DNA of 40,512 nt, from the NCBI GenBank assembly GCA_964439745.1, contig CAYTQK010000001.1, positions 1 through 40,512 on the forward strand, read 5' to 3'. This document shows, in pieces, positions 7,134 through 15,838 of this stretch. Both the position numbers and the translations under genes were made by a program. Below the pieces are notes generated by a model. It saw nothing but the letters and a program-made list of their open reading frames with translations. It was not told where the DNA came from and ran no database searches. Each line of letters opens with the position of its first letter. The first letter of the stretch is position 1. This DNA comes from CAYTQK01 sp964439745 (GTDB lineage: Bacteria > Desulfobacterota > Desulfobacteria > Desulfobacterales > Desulfosudaceae).

Positions 7134-8375
7134 ATGAAAAAGACGATTATCATTGCATTGACAGGTCTGGCGCTGGTGCTGGCGGTTGCATGGCCGGGGT
7201 TCAGCGAGGTGGGCGTCACCGATACCGAGATCCACATCGGCCAGTGGAGCCCGCAAAGCGGTCCGGCCGCGCCCTGGGGAGCAGTGGCCCGCGGCACGGA
7301 TGCCTATTTCAAGATGGTCAACGCCCAGGGCGGCATTCACGGCCGCAAGCTGGTTCACCATTTTTTTGACGACGCCTACAACCCCGCCAAGACCAAGGCC
7401 GGCGTCAAACAGCTCCAGGAAGATGAAGGCATGTTCTGCTGGGTCAGCGGGGTGGGCACGGCCTGCGGCCTGGCCGTGCGGGAATATCTCATGGAACAGA
7501 AGATTCCCTGGGTGGGGCCTTCGGCCGGTTCCCGCCACTGGGTGGATCCACCTTTCAAGTATCTGTTTAATGTCTATCCGCTCTATCTCGGCGACGCCCA
7601 GGTATTGTGTCAGTATGCCGTCAAGAACATGGACAAAAAACGCATCGCCATTGCCTACCAGAACGACGATTACGGCAAGCAGGGGCTGGAAGGGGCCACT
7701 TTTCAGTTGGGCAAGTATAACATGGAACTGGTCGAGGCGGTGCCGGTGGCGGTGACGGACACGGACATGATTCCGCATGTCAACAAGCTGAAAAAAGCCG
7801 ACGCCGACACGGTTCTCCTCTTTGTCACCCCGGGCCACGTGGCCCGTATCATGGGCACGGCCAAGGCCATGAGGTTCGAACCGCAGTGGATGTCGACCAC
7901 CACCTGCGCCGACTTTCCCCTGATGATGCACATCACCAAGGGCGCCTATGAAGGTGTCATCACCGCCTCTTTCGGGGTCATCGAGCCCAGCGGCAAGGTC
8001 GGCCAGGTCATGAGCCTGTCCAACCCTTCCGACACGCTGAAGAAATACAAGGAAGAAGCCTTTGATAAATTCGCCGCCCAGGATGAACGCTGGGGCTATA
8101 CCTTCTGCGCCGGCATTGCCTATGCCGAACCGCTGGTCAAGGCCCTGGAAATGTGCGGCCGCGACCTGACCCGGGAAAAACTGGTCCAGGCCCTGGAAGC
8201 CATGGATGATTTTGAAGGGCTCATGGGCGACGTCGACTACAAGCCCTATGACCCGGATGACCCGCTCTGCCGGATAGGCCAGGACGAAGTTTTTCTGCAG
8301 CAGTGCATGGCCAACGGCGACTCCAAGATTCTGACCGACTGGATCGAAACCACCTACCTGCCCAGGGACGAATAA
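7134..8375 (+). CDS. Periplasmic substrate-binding protein of the Liv-type ABC transporter
   Basis: A 413-residue secreted type I periplasmic binding protein. It begins with a signal peptide: two lysines, a hydrophobic stretch IIIALTGLALVLAVAW, and a probable cleavage near residue 22-24. The mature start VTDTEIHIGQWSPQSGPAA (about 25-43) is the usual first strand of Liv-type receptors. Then come GGIHGRKLVHHFFDDAYNPA (about 64-83) and IAIAYQNDDYGKQGLEG (about 166-182), the hinge and second lobe. The ligand cannot be read from sequence. The length is larger than LivJ/LivK (about 370) and fits receptors for aromatic or other organic acids. The ATG at 7134 is preferred because the GGGGGG at 7124-7129 is four bases upstream; the ATG at 7131 is immediately adjacent. 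Stem-loops flank the gene on both sides, suggesting that it is expressed more strongly than the permeases. Confidence 0.92.
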   Translation: MKKTIIIALTGLALVLAVAWPGFSEVGVTDTEIHIGQWSPQSGPAAPWGAVARGTDAYFKMVNAQGGIHGRKLVHHFFDDAYNPAKTKAGVKQLQEDEGMFCWVSGVGTACGLAVREYLMEQKIPWVGPSAGSRHWVDPPFKYLFNVYPLYLGDAQVLCQYAVKNMDKKRIAIAYQNDDYGKQGLEGATFQLGKYNMELVEAVPVAVTDTDMIPHVNKLKKADADTVLLFVTPGHVARIMGTAKAMRFEPQWMSTTTCADFPLMMHITKGAYEGVITASFGVIEPSGKVGQVMSLSNPSDTLKKYKEEAFDKFAAQDERWGYTFCAGIAYAEPLVKALEMCGRDLTREKLVQALEAMDDFEGLMGDVDYKPYDPDDPLCRIGQDEVFLQQCMANGDSKILTDWIETTYLPRDE

Positions 8376-8397
8376 CCCGGCAGCAATCCATGACCGT

Positions 8398-8430
8398 CGG
8401 CCCGCGCCGGCCAGCCCCCGGCGCGGGCCG
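8398..8430 (+). other. GC-rich intercistronic hairpin after the binding-protein gene
   Basis: A perfect 13-base-pair stem (8398-8410 with 8418-8430) encloses a seven-base loop. No T-run follows. The position after a binding-protein gene matches hairpins that protect the upstream mRNA from 3' exonucleases and reduce downstream expression in other ABC operons. Confidence 0.7.
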
Positions 8431-8455
8431 TATTCACGGACAGGCACGAGGACAT

Positions 8456-9232
8456 ATGACCTTCTTCGCGGTGCAGGATCTTTCCATGGTATTCGGCGGC
8501 CTGGCCGCCCTGGACAGCGTCAGTCTGGAAATCGTCCAGGGGCAGATATTCGCGGTTATCGGGCCCAACGGTGCCGGCAAGACAACCCTGTTCAACTGTA
8601 TCAACGGTATTTATCCGCCCACCTCCGGTAGAATCGTCTTCCGCGGCCAGAACCTGGTCGGCAAAAAACCGGACAAGGTGGCCCGGGCCGGCATTGCCCG
8701 CACCTTTCAGAACATAGAATTGTTTGACCGGGCCAACACCATGGAAAATATCATGCTGGGCCGGCACCTGTTCATGAAGACGGGTCTTTTCCGGGGCGGA
8801 TTGATGTGGGGGCCCCGCTCTTTTGCCGGCCGCGAGGAAAAGGCCAACCGCCGCAAAGTGGAAGAAATCATCGATCTGCTGGAACTGCAGGCGGTCCGGG
8901 ACAAGTTCGTCGGTGGTCTGCCTTACGGCATCCGCAAGAAGGTCGAGCTGGGCCGGGCCCTGGCCACGGAGCCCGCCCTGCTGCTGCTGGACGAACCCTG
9001 CGCCGGCATGAACGCCGAAGAAAAGCAGGACATGATCTTCTGGATCAAGGACATCCAGGATGAACTGGGCATCACCATCCTGCTGATTGAACATGACATG
9101 TCCATGGTCATGGACATCTCCGACCGCATCCTGGCCCTGAATTTCGGCAAAATCATCACCGAAGGATCGCCGGATGAAGTCCGGCAGCACCCCGAAGTGC
9201 TCAAGGCTTATCTGGGAGAAGAAGAAGCATAA
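8456..9232 (+). CDS. livG: Liv-type ABC transporter ATPase LivG
   Basis: A 258-residue cytoplasmic ATPase. The Walker A motif GPNGAGKTT is at about residues 37-45 and the Q-loop region ARTFQNIELFD at about 81-91. The LivG-type signature LPYGIRKKVELGRAL is at about 157-171, replacing the canonical LSGGQ, as is normal for this family. Walker B is ALLLLDEPCAGMN (about 177-189) and the switch histidine is in LIEHDMSMVMDISD. The ATG at 8456 is chosen over an upstream in-frame TTG because a GAGGA ribosome-binding site sits four bases before it and the family start MTFFAVQDLSMVFGG follows. The hairpin at 8398-8430 lies between it and the binding-protein gene. Confidence 0.94.
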   Translation: MTFFAVQDLSMVFGGLAALDSVSLEIVQGQIFAVIGPNGAGKTTLFNCINGIYPPTSGRIVFRGQNLVGKKPDKVARAGIARTFQNIELFDRANTMENIMLGRHLFMKTGLFRGGLMWGPRSFAGREEKANRRKVEEIIDLLELQAVRDKFVGGLPYGIRKKVELGRALATEPALLLLDEPCAGMNAEEKQDMIFWIKDIQDELGITILLIEHDMSMVMDISDRILALNFGKIITEGSPDEVRQHPEVLKAYLGEEEA

Positions 9233-9297
9233 CACCGGATACCGCCCCGGCAGTATCCGACCGCGGCCGCCACACGACAAGGACAACGGGATTCATC

Positions 9298-10074
<777 letters not shown>

Positions 10075-11898
10075 ATGACGCGTGCGACCGAAACAAGCGG
10101 CAAATTTGAAGTAACACCGACCACCACTCCGCAGGTGTTCGCGGACACGGTGGCGGCCCACCGCGGCCAGGTGGCCATGCGCTACAAGGATTACGGCCTG
10201 TGGCATGATATTACCTGGCAGGAGTACCATGACACCGCCCGGGCCATCGGCAGCGCCCTCATCTCCATGGGACTGCAGAAGGGGGACTGCGTTTCCATCA
10301 TCGGTGACAACTGCCCGGAATGGGTCATGATCGATATGGGGATCCAGTGTGCCGGCGGGGTTTCCGTGGGTATCTATACCACCAACGCCTGGGAGGAAGT
10401 GGCCTATGTGGTCAATCACTCCGAGTCGGTTTTTTTGTTCGCGGAAAACGAGGAGCAGCTGGACAAGTGGCTGCACTTCCGAAACAATGCCCCCACCCTC
10501 AAGAAGGTAATCGTCTGGGACACTAAGGGACTGCGGGATTTTTCCGACCCCATGGTCATGCCTCATGCCGACCTGCTGGAAGCCGGGCGGAACCTGGATT
10601 CGGCGGCGGTGGACCAGCGTAGCCGCGAGCTCGTCCCGGACGACCTGGCCGTGCTGATTTATACTTCGGGCACCACCGGTCCGCCCAAGGGCGCCATGCT
10701 GACCCATCGCAACGTCACCTGGATGGCCGCCGCGGTGGAAGCGCAGAACCGTATTTACGGCCATGACGAGGTGCTTTCTTTTCTGCCCCTGTGCCACATT
10801 TTTGAGCGGCTTTTCTCTGTTTTCGCGCACATGCGCTACGCCTATATTGTCAACTTCGTGGAAAAACCCGATACCGTCACCGACAACATGATGGAGGTGT
10901 CGCCGACCGTGGGCTACGCCGTGCCCCGCATCTGGGAAAAATATTACTCCGCCATCCAGATCCGCATGGCCGAAGCCACCTGGTTTAAACGCCTCGTCTA
11001 CGGCCTGGCCTTTAAAACCGGCATGAAGCGGGCCACCCTGCGCATGAACTTCCAGCCGGTTCCCCTCTACCTGGAGGTGCTGTTCCGGCTGGCCTACCTG
11101 GCCGTATTCCGTAAGCTCAAGGAACGGCTGGGGTTTGACCGCATCCGGGTGGCCTATTCCGGCGCCGCCCCCATTTCGGCGGATATCCTCCGCTTTTACC
11201 AGGCCATGGGCATCAACCTCATCGAGGGCTACGGCCAGACCGAGGGCACCGGCGTCACCTGCACCTCCCAGGCAGGCCAGACCAAGTTCGGCACGGTCGG
11301 CACGCCGGTGCCCGGATGTGAACTGAAAATCGCCGAGGATGGCGAAATCCTGGTCAAGTCGCCGGGGGTCTTTGTCGGCTATTACAAAGACGAAAAAGCC
11401 ACCCGGGAAACCCTGCGGGACGGCTGGCTCTACTCCGGCGACATTGGCGAAATCGACGAGGACGGCTACCTCAAGATTACCGACCGCAAAAAAGACATTA
11501 TCATCACCGCCGGCGGCAAGAACATCTCTCCCCAGTATATCGAAAACAAGCTCAAAGCCAGCCTGTATATCAATGATGCGGTGGTGGTGGGCGACCGGCG
11601 CAAGTACCTGACCGCCTTGATCATGCTGGACGAAGACAACGTGGTCAAGTTCGCCCAGGACAACAAAATCCAGTTTTCCACTTACCGCGACCTGACCCAG
11701 GACAAGCAGATCAACCAGCTCATTCGACAGGAGGTCGCTGCTGTCAACCAGACCCTGGCCCGGGTGGAAAACATCCGCAAATTTACCATTATTCCCAAAA
11801 AGCTCTACGAAGAAGACGGCGAGGTCACGCCGACCATGAAGGTCAAACGGAAAAACGTCTACAAGGTGTTTGCCGACCTGATCGAAGCCATGTATTAA
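10075..11898 (+). CDS. AMP-forming long-chain-type acyl-CoA synthetase in the liv operon
   Basis: A 607-residue ANL-superfamily ligase that would convert a carboxylic acid plus ATP and CoA to the acyl-CoA, with AMP and pyrophosphate released. Adenylation motifs are complete: the P-loop-like YTSGTTGPPKGAMLTH (about residues 199-214), YGQTEGTG (about 386-393), and YSGDIGEIDEDGYLKITDRKKD (about 453-474). The end segment TPTMKVKRKNV (about 586-596) carries the C-terminal lysine. The overall architecture is the long-chain ACSL/FadD15 type, about 600 residues. It starts one base after the livF stop codon, so uptake and CoA activation of the imported acid are co-expressed. That points to import of a fatty or aromatic acid, an inference that I hold with moderate confidence. 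No terminator is evident after it. Confidence 0.93.
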   Translation: MTRATETSGKFEVTPTTTPQVFADTVAAHRGQVAMRYKDYGLWHDITWQEYHDTARAIGSALISMGLQKGDCVSIIGDNCPEWVMIDMGIQCAGGVSVGIYTTNAWEEVAYVVNHSESVFLFAENEEQLDKWLHFRNNAPTLKKVIVWDTKGLRDFSDPMVMPHADLLEAGRNLDSAAVDQRSRELVPDDLAVLIYTSGTTGPPKGAMLTHRNVTWMAAAVEAQNRIYGHDEVLSFLPLCHIFERLFSVFAHMRYAYIVNFVEKPDTVTDNMMEVSPTVGYAVPRIWEKYYSAIQIRMAEATWFKRLVYGLAFKTGMKRATLRMNFQPVPLYLEVLFRLAYLAVFRKLKERLGFDRIRVAYSGAAPISADILRFYQAMGINLIEGYGQTEGTGVTCTSQAGQTKFGTVGTPVPGCELKIAEDGEILVKSPGVFVGYYKDEKATRETLRDGWLYSGDIGEIDEDGYLKITDRKKDIIITAGGKNISPQYIENKLKASLYINDAVVVGDRRKYLTALIMLDEDNVVKFAQDNKIQFSTYRDLTQDKQINQLIRQEVAAVNQTLARVENIRKFTIIPKKLYEEDGEVTPTMKVKRKNVYKVFADLIEAMY

Positions 11899-12155
11899 TC
11901 CTTTGCCATGCCTGTCACCGGCGAAGGCCTGCCGGCCCTAGCCGGACTGCTGCCGCCTTTTTCCAGTAATGTCCGCGCCCCGGCCGCGGGCAGATCGTAC
12001 CAGTGCTGAGAGGCCTCGGCCACGGCAAAAGAAAACCCTTCCCGGATATTGAGACAGTATATCTCATCCACCTGGGCGGCCAGGTCATCGGCGGTTCGCC
12101 ATCTTTCTTGCCATAATACTATCCTGCGCCGGATTCCGCCGACCGCCCTATACAA
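11895..12155 (-). pseudogene. Probable C-terminal remnant of a COG1926-type phosphoribosyltransferase
   Basis: An open frame of 86 codons on the minus strand overlaps the end of the acyl-CoA synthetase by four bases. The stretch DDLAAQVDEIYCLN (about residues 23-36) and FAVAEASQHWYDL (about 42-54) resembles the C-terminal end of predicted phosphoribosyltransferases, which read A-DEVVCL followed by FYAVG-x-x-YEDF. The catalytic PRPP-binding loop and the N-terminal two-thirds are missing, and the sequence upstream to 12443 does not supply them in any frame that I examined. No ribosome-binding site precedes the ATG. It is best seen as a decayed fragment; a short real protein or a chance frame is possible. 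The rest of the gap, 12156-12332, shows nothing that I can identify. Confidence 0.4.
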
Positions 12156-12332
12156 TCAATCCTGTATTTTGACGTCGAACAGGCAGTAGAACCCGATTCC
12201 CGCAAAACAGGAACAAAACCGGTGAATGAAGGAAAGATCGCCTGGCCACCGCTGGCCGGTGTCTGCCAAGCCGGGACTTTGGCCGACTGCCCGGGGAATC
12301 GCGGTGATTCGCAAAATGGATGATTGGCCCCA

Positions 12333-12361
12333 TTTTCAAGCCCCCCCTTCCTTTTTATAAT
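12333..12361 (+). promoter_or_regulatory. Promoter of the hibernation-factor gene
   Basis: TATAAT (12356-12361) is a perfect -10 element, with TTTTCA (12333-12338) 17 bases upstream as a moderate -35. Transcription would start near 12368, 76 bases before the ATG at 12444. Confidence 0.5.
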
Positions 12362-12443
12362 ACAATAAATTAGATACCCGGGAAAATGTCCTGCCCAAAA
12401 GCAGGCCCGGAAACAATTGGAAAAAATCAAAAGGGGAAGCCTT

Positions 12444-13055
12444 ATGGAAGTACCGCTGGAAATTTCTTTTCGCGGCGTTGAAAAGACCGAACACTTGGAA
12501 ACCCTTATCAACGAAAAAGCGGCCCGGATGGAGCGCGTCTGTCCCCATATGGTCAGCTGCCGGGTGGCCGTGGAAGCTCGGCAGAAACACCAGCAGACGG
12601 ACAATCCCTATCGGGTGCGGGTGGCCGCCCATGTGCCGCCGGAACACGAAATCGTGGTGCGCCGGGAGGAAACCGCCGGCAAACTGCATGAGAGCGTGGC
12701 CACCACCATTCGCCAGGCCTTTGAGGCGGCCGAACGGCAGGCTCGGGAACTGGCCGAGCAGCAGCGGCACCACGTCAAGCGCCACCCGGAACAGGAGCTC
12801 CAGGGGGTGGTGTCGCGTCTTTTTGCCGAAGAAGACTACGGCTTCATCCAGACGGTGGACGGGGGCCAGGTCTACTTTCACCGCAACAGCGTCCTGCACG
12901 ACGATTTTGATCGCCTGGAACCGGGGACCGGCGTGCGGTATGTCGAATCCGCCGGGGAAAAAGGGCCCCAGGCAAGTACCGTGGAAATCGTCAGCAAACC
13001 CGGCGTCCGGCTGGGCAAATCCGGAAATCGCCTGGAAGACATTCCGGCCGGTTAA
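12444..13055 (+). CDS. Ribosome hibernation factor (HPF/RaiA family) fused to a cold-shock domain
   Basis: A 203-residue protein with two parts. Residues about 1-100 match the HPF/RaiA fold that binds the 30S decoding centre: VPLEISFRGVEKTEHLETLI, then the basic helix INEKAARMERVCPHMVSCRV, then YRVRVAAHVPPEHEIVVRRE. Residues about 118-185 form a cold-shock (CSD/S1-like) domain with the RNA-binding patches YGFIQ and VYFHRNSVL (about 133-154). This replaces the dimerisation tail found in long-form HPF. The protein probably binds ribosomes and single-stranded RNA in starved cells. The ATG at 12444 is used because AAAGGGGAAG lies a few bases upstream and the family start MEVPLEISFRG follows. A perfect terminator at 13237-13274 ends the unit. 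Confidence 0.88.
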   Translation: MEVPLEISFRGVEKTEHLETLINEKAARMERVCPHMVSCRVAVEARQKHQQTDNPYRVRVAAHVPPEHEIVVRREETAGKLHESVATTIRQAFEAAERQARELAEQQRHHVKRHPEQELQGVVSRLFAEEDYGFIQTVDGGQVYFHRNSVLHDDFDRLEPGTGVRYVESAGEKGPQASTVEIVSKPGVRLGKSGNRLEDIPAG

Positions 13056-13236
13056 CAGACCACTGATCATGAGAAAAAATCATGAGCAGCGACAACGGAC
13101 GGTTATATATCGACACCGCTGGAATTCGGTACGATCACGGCGGAAGATCTTCAACCTGGCGGATTACCGGATTCTGACCGTGCCTGCGTATTCGGACACG
13201 CAAACCGAGGCTGTAAAATGCAGCGGCACTGAACAA

Positions 13237-13274
13237 AAAACAGGCCGCTGGCGCACTGACCAGCGGCCTGTTTT
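13237..13274. terminator. Bidirectional rho-independent terminator
   Basis: A perfect 15-base-pair stem (13237-13251 with 13260-13274) has A residues on the left and T residues on the right, with an eight-base loop. It sits between the convergent hibernation-factor and radical SAM genes and can serve both. The stretch 13056-13236 holds only a 31-codon open frame (13082-13177) without support. Confidence 0.92.
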
Positions 13275-13352
13275 GTGTCTGTGTGAAGAAAATAGGGCCA
13301 CGGTTGCGGCTTTTCCGGTTGTCTCACCCCGGAAAAAGCCCCGTCCAGCGGC

Positions 13353-14879
13353 TTAATTGCTCACGGCCGCGTAAACCGCCGCGGACGGCCCTGCGGCGGC
13401 TTCTTCTTCCTCGCCGGCGGATTCCTTCCCCCGGGCCTCTTCGAACTCCCGGCGGCGGCGTTCCACCTGCCCGGGGCTGATGCCGCAGAATTCCATCCAC
13501 TGCGGTGCCCATTGGCTGTACCCTTCCTTTTCCCAGGCATGGTCCATGACCTGGCGGACGCCTTCGGCATATTTCTTTAAAGGGGCTTCCAGCTGCGTGA
13601 ACATGACTTCGGCGCCTGCATGCGTCGGCCGGGCCCCATGTTCCTGAATAATGCGCCACATATGCCGGGGGTGATCAATCATGGGGCACGGTCGCAGGGT
13701 ATTGTAACAAAAGGGCTGTTCTGCGCGGATTCCCTGGAAAAACGGGGATTGCAGGGCTTCCAGCAGGGGCTTGTCATGAATATTATCGGTGGCGAAATGA
13801 CAGAAAATACAGGGCTCCACGTCGCCCCGGTGATTGACGTGAAAGTAGAGCCGTCCCCCGGCGATGCAGCCGCTGGTGAGCACGCCGTCATTCCAGAAAT
13901 CCACCAGCATGATGGGCTTGTTGTTGCGGATATGCTGCTGAAACCGCCGCATCTGGTCCCGCTGCGCCGGGGTCGGCATGAGATCCATGTCCGGATCACT
14001 GCCCACCGGCATGAACATAAAGAGCCAGCCATAGAGGGCGCCCTGCGCGGCCAGAAAATCGATCCACGCGTCCGCACAAACCGCGTCCATGTTGTGGCGG
14101 GTCACCAGCGTGGAAAAGCCGAATATCCCCCCGGCCTCGTGCAGATTCTGCATGGCCTGCAGGCAGATATCATAAGATCCTTGCCCCCGGCTGGCCTCGG
14201 TATACTCCCGGGGACCGTTGATGCTGATCTGGGGGGCGATATTGCCCAATTCCACCAGGCGCCGGGCCATCTGGCGGTCGATAAAGGATCCATTGGTGTA
14301 AATCTGGTAGAACGGATCCGGGTGCTTTTCCAGGACCTCCAGCAGTTCCGGGTAGATAAAAGGTTCGCCGCCGAGAATGGTGATGAAATTGATGCCCAGC
14401 TTTTCGGCCTCCCCCAGGACCCGGTCAAAAACCGCCGGATCCATGTCATCTTTTCGTTCGTAACTGCCGGCATAACAGCCGTGACAGCGATAGTTGCAGC
14501 GCATGGAAGGGGAAATCAGCATGGTGGCCGGCGGATTCAGCCCGAACTTTTCCTGTCCCCGTTCCAGCACGTCCTCATCCCGGAAAAACAGGCTGGTCAC
14601 CATCCGGGCCACGTACCGTTCCCGTACCCGGGGATGGATATCCCGGGCGATCCGGGTAAGAAATTCCCGGCCCGGGCCGTTTGCCCGCATCCAGTGGTAG
14701 AACCACTGGCGGACCAGTTCCTGCTTGGGATCGCCGGTAATATTATCCACGGCCTGAAGCACGAAGGCCGCGTTTTTGTCCGGATCCGCCCCCATCCCGC
14801 CCAGGGCCTGACCCAGAATTTTTTCCGCCTGCTTTCGACGGGGCATCAATTCCCATTCTTCTACAAGATTCTGTTTCAT
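13353..14879 (-). CDS. Radical SAM protein of unknown substrate with a cysteine-rich C-terminal region
   Basis: A 508-residue radical SAM enzyme. The cluster-binding motif is C128-x3-C132-x2-C135 (CNYRCHGCY), followed by the SAM-contacting FITILGGEPFIYPEL (about residues 163-177). A helical N-terminal segment of about 115 residues precedes the core. The C-terminal half holds further cysteines in SGCIAGGRLYFHVNHRGDVE, then EPCIFCHF, QPFCYNTLRPCP and MEFCG, which resembles a SPASM-like auxiliary cluster site. The tail is low-complexity (EEEEAAAGPSAA). The substrate is unknown. The start is the ATG at 14879 because AAGGAGG lies five bases upstream, rather than the in-frame ATG at 14918. It diverges from a small heat-shock gene and converges on the hibernation-factor gene, which hints at a stress link. 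Confidence 0.85.
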   Translation of the reverse strand: MKQNLVEEWELMPRRKQAEKILGQALGGMGADPDKNAAFVLQAVDNITGDPKQELVRQWFYHWMRANGPGREFLTRIARDIHPRVRERYVARMVTSLFFRDEDVLERGQEKFGLNPPATMLISPSMRCNYRCHGCYAGSYERKDDMDPAVFDRVLGEAEKLGINFITILGGEPFIYPELLEVLEKHPDPFYQIYTNGSFIDRQMARRLVELGNIAPQISINGPREYTEASRGQGSYDICLQAMQNLHEAGGIFGFSTLVTRHNMDAVCADAWIDFLAAQGALYGWLFMFMPVGSDPDMDLMPTPAQRDQMRRFQQHIRNNKPIMLVDFWNDGVLTSGCIAGGRLYFHVNHRGDVEPCIFCHFATDNIHDKPLLEALQSPFFQGIRAEQPFCYNTLRPCPMIDHPRHMWRIIQEHGARPTHAGAEVMFTQLEAPLKKYAEGVRQVMDHAWEKEGYSQWAPQWMEFCGISPGQVERRRREFEEARGKESAGEEEEAAAGPSAAVYAAVSN

Positions 14880-14991
14880 CTTGACCTCCTTATCGACAGC
14901 AGCGGCTGTCGCCCCCAAGATCGGTTGATAAAATATTAGTATTTTTAAAGTAAAAATGCGGCCGCTTGGCGTAAATAAGACTAAAACTGTA

Positions 14992-15043
14992 TTCCGGAAA
15001 CATGGAGAATGTATATTGATTCCCGGCTGCCAGGTTTCCGGAA
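14992..15043. promoter_or_regulatory. Paired TTCCGGAA palindromes between the radical SAM and hsp20 genes
   Basis: TTCCGGAAAC (14992-15001) and its reverse complement GTTTCCGGAA (15034-15043) flank 32 bases. Each contains the eight-base palindrome TTCCGGAA, and the two palindromes start 44 bases apart, close to four helical turns. The placement in a divergent promoter region fits an operator pair for a dimeric regulator. The rest of the 348-base gap (14880-15227) holds no gene. Confidence 0.5.
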
Positions 15044-15106
15044 GCCCCCCTGCCGCCCCATTTCCGGCTACGATTTTTGCAGCGGCAAACTACCTTCTTG
15101 ACGGTA

Positions 15107-15135
15107 TTGCCAATATCACTCTAACTATTTATTTT
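15107..15135 (+). promoter_or_regulatory. Possible promoter of the small heat-shock gene
   Basis: TTGCCA (15107-15112) is followed after 17 bases by TATTTT (15130-15135). A second candidate -35, TTGACG, lies at 15098-15103 with a weak -10. Neither matches the sigma-32 heat-shock consensus well. Confidence 0.35.
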
Positions 15136-15227
15136 ATTTTATAAATGGGTTTGGAAAGGCCGTCGGAAAAGGACCTTGCTGCCGGGGGGAACGGCCCCTG
15201 ACATTGGCGACGAAAGGAGGCGATCCT

Positions 15228-15683
15228 ATGCAGCTTATACCGAGACGCAACAGAACCATGCCTACGTGGCGCAGAACGCCGGAAACCGCCCGTGACATGA
15301 TGGATATCCTGGATCGATTCTGGACGGAAACGCCTTTCGCCACCACGCTGAGCGAGTGGGAACCGTCCGTGGATGTTTCTGAATCCAACGGTAACATGCA
15401 GGTCCGGGCAGAACTGCCGGGTCTGAATCCGGAAGATATCGACGTCAATGTTTCCGGTGATCTGCTGACCATCAAGGGTGAAAAAACCAGTGAATCCGAA
15501 GAGGAGGAGCAGGATTTCTACCGCCGGGAAAGCTTCACCGGCGCTTTTCAGCGGACGATTCCGCTGCCCGCAGAAGCGGACAGCGAAAATGTTCAGGCCA
15601 GTTTCAAAAACGGAGTGCTGAACATCACCCTTCCCAAGACGGAATCAACCCGTTCCAAAAAAGTGGAAATCACTGCTGAATAA
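15228..15683 (+). CDS. Small heat-shock protein (Hsp20/alpha-crystallin family)
   Basis: A 151-residue ATP-independent holdase chaperone. The alpha-crystallin domain spans about residues 44-140: WEPSVDVSESNGNMQVRAEL opens it, GLNPEDIDVNVSGDLLTIKG is the central strand pair, RRESFTGAFQRTIPLP follows, and ASFKNGVLNITLPK carries the G-V-L motif. The N-terminal arm has the usual MDILDRFW element and the C-terminal tail is short, without a clear I-x-I motif. The ATG at 15228 is preceded by AAAGGAGG at seven bases. A strong bidirectional terminator follows, so it is monocistronic. Confidence 0.95.
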   Translation: MQLIPRRNRTMPTWRRTPETARDMMDILDRFWTETPFATTLSEWEPSVDVSESNGNMQVRAELPGLNPEDIDVNVSGDLLTIKGEKTSESEEEEQDFYRRESFTGAFQRTIPLPAEADSENVQASFKNGVLNITLPKTESTRSKKVEITAE

Positions 15684-15738
15684 TCCGAACTGAAGGCAAC
15701 AACACGGCCGTTCCGCCCTCAGACCCATGGTTGTCCCG

Positions 15739-15788
15739 AAAAAAGGGATGCCGCCCCTCTTTTGAAAAAGGGGCGGCATCCCTTTTTT
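15739..15788. terminator. Bidirectional rho-independent terminator
   Basis: A perfect 19-base-pair stem (15739-15757 with 15770-15788) has six A residues on the left and six T residues on the right. It lies between the convergent small heat-shock and pyruvate phosphate dikinase genes and can stop transcription from both sides. Confidence 0.95.
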
Positions 15789-15838
15789 ATGATTTTAACT
15801 TCTGTGCTGTCCTGACGGAAAACAACCGGTGACACCGG

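Noticed and set aside
6579..8447. A 622-codon open frame on the minus strand across livH, the binding-protein gene and livG's start.
   Set aside because: It is antisense to well-supported genes and has no recognisable domain. Long antisense frames are common in GC-rich coding DNA.
13082..13177. A 31-codon open frame between the hibernation-factor gene and its terminator.
   Set aside because: There is no ribosome-binding site and no recognisable domain. It may be a gene remnant, but the evidence is too thin.
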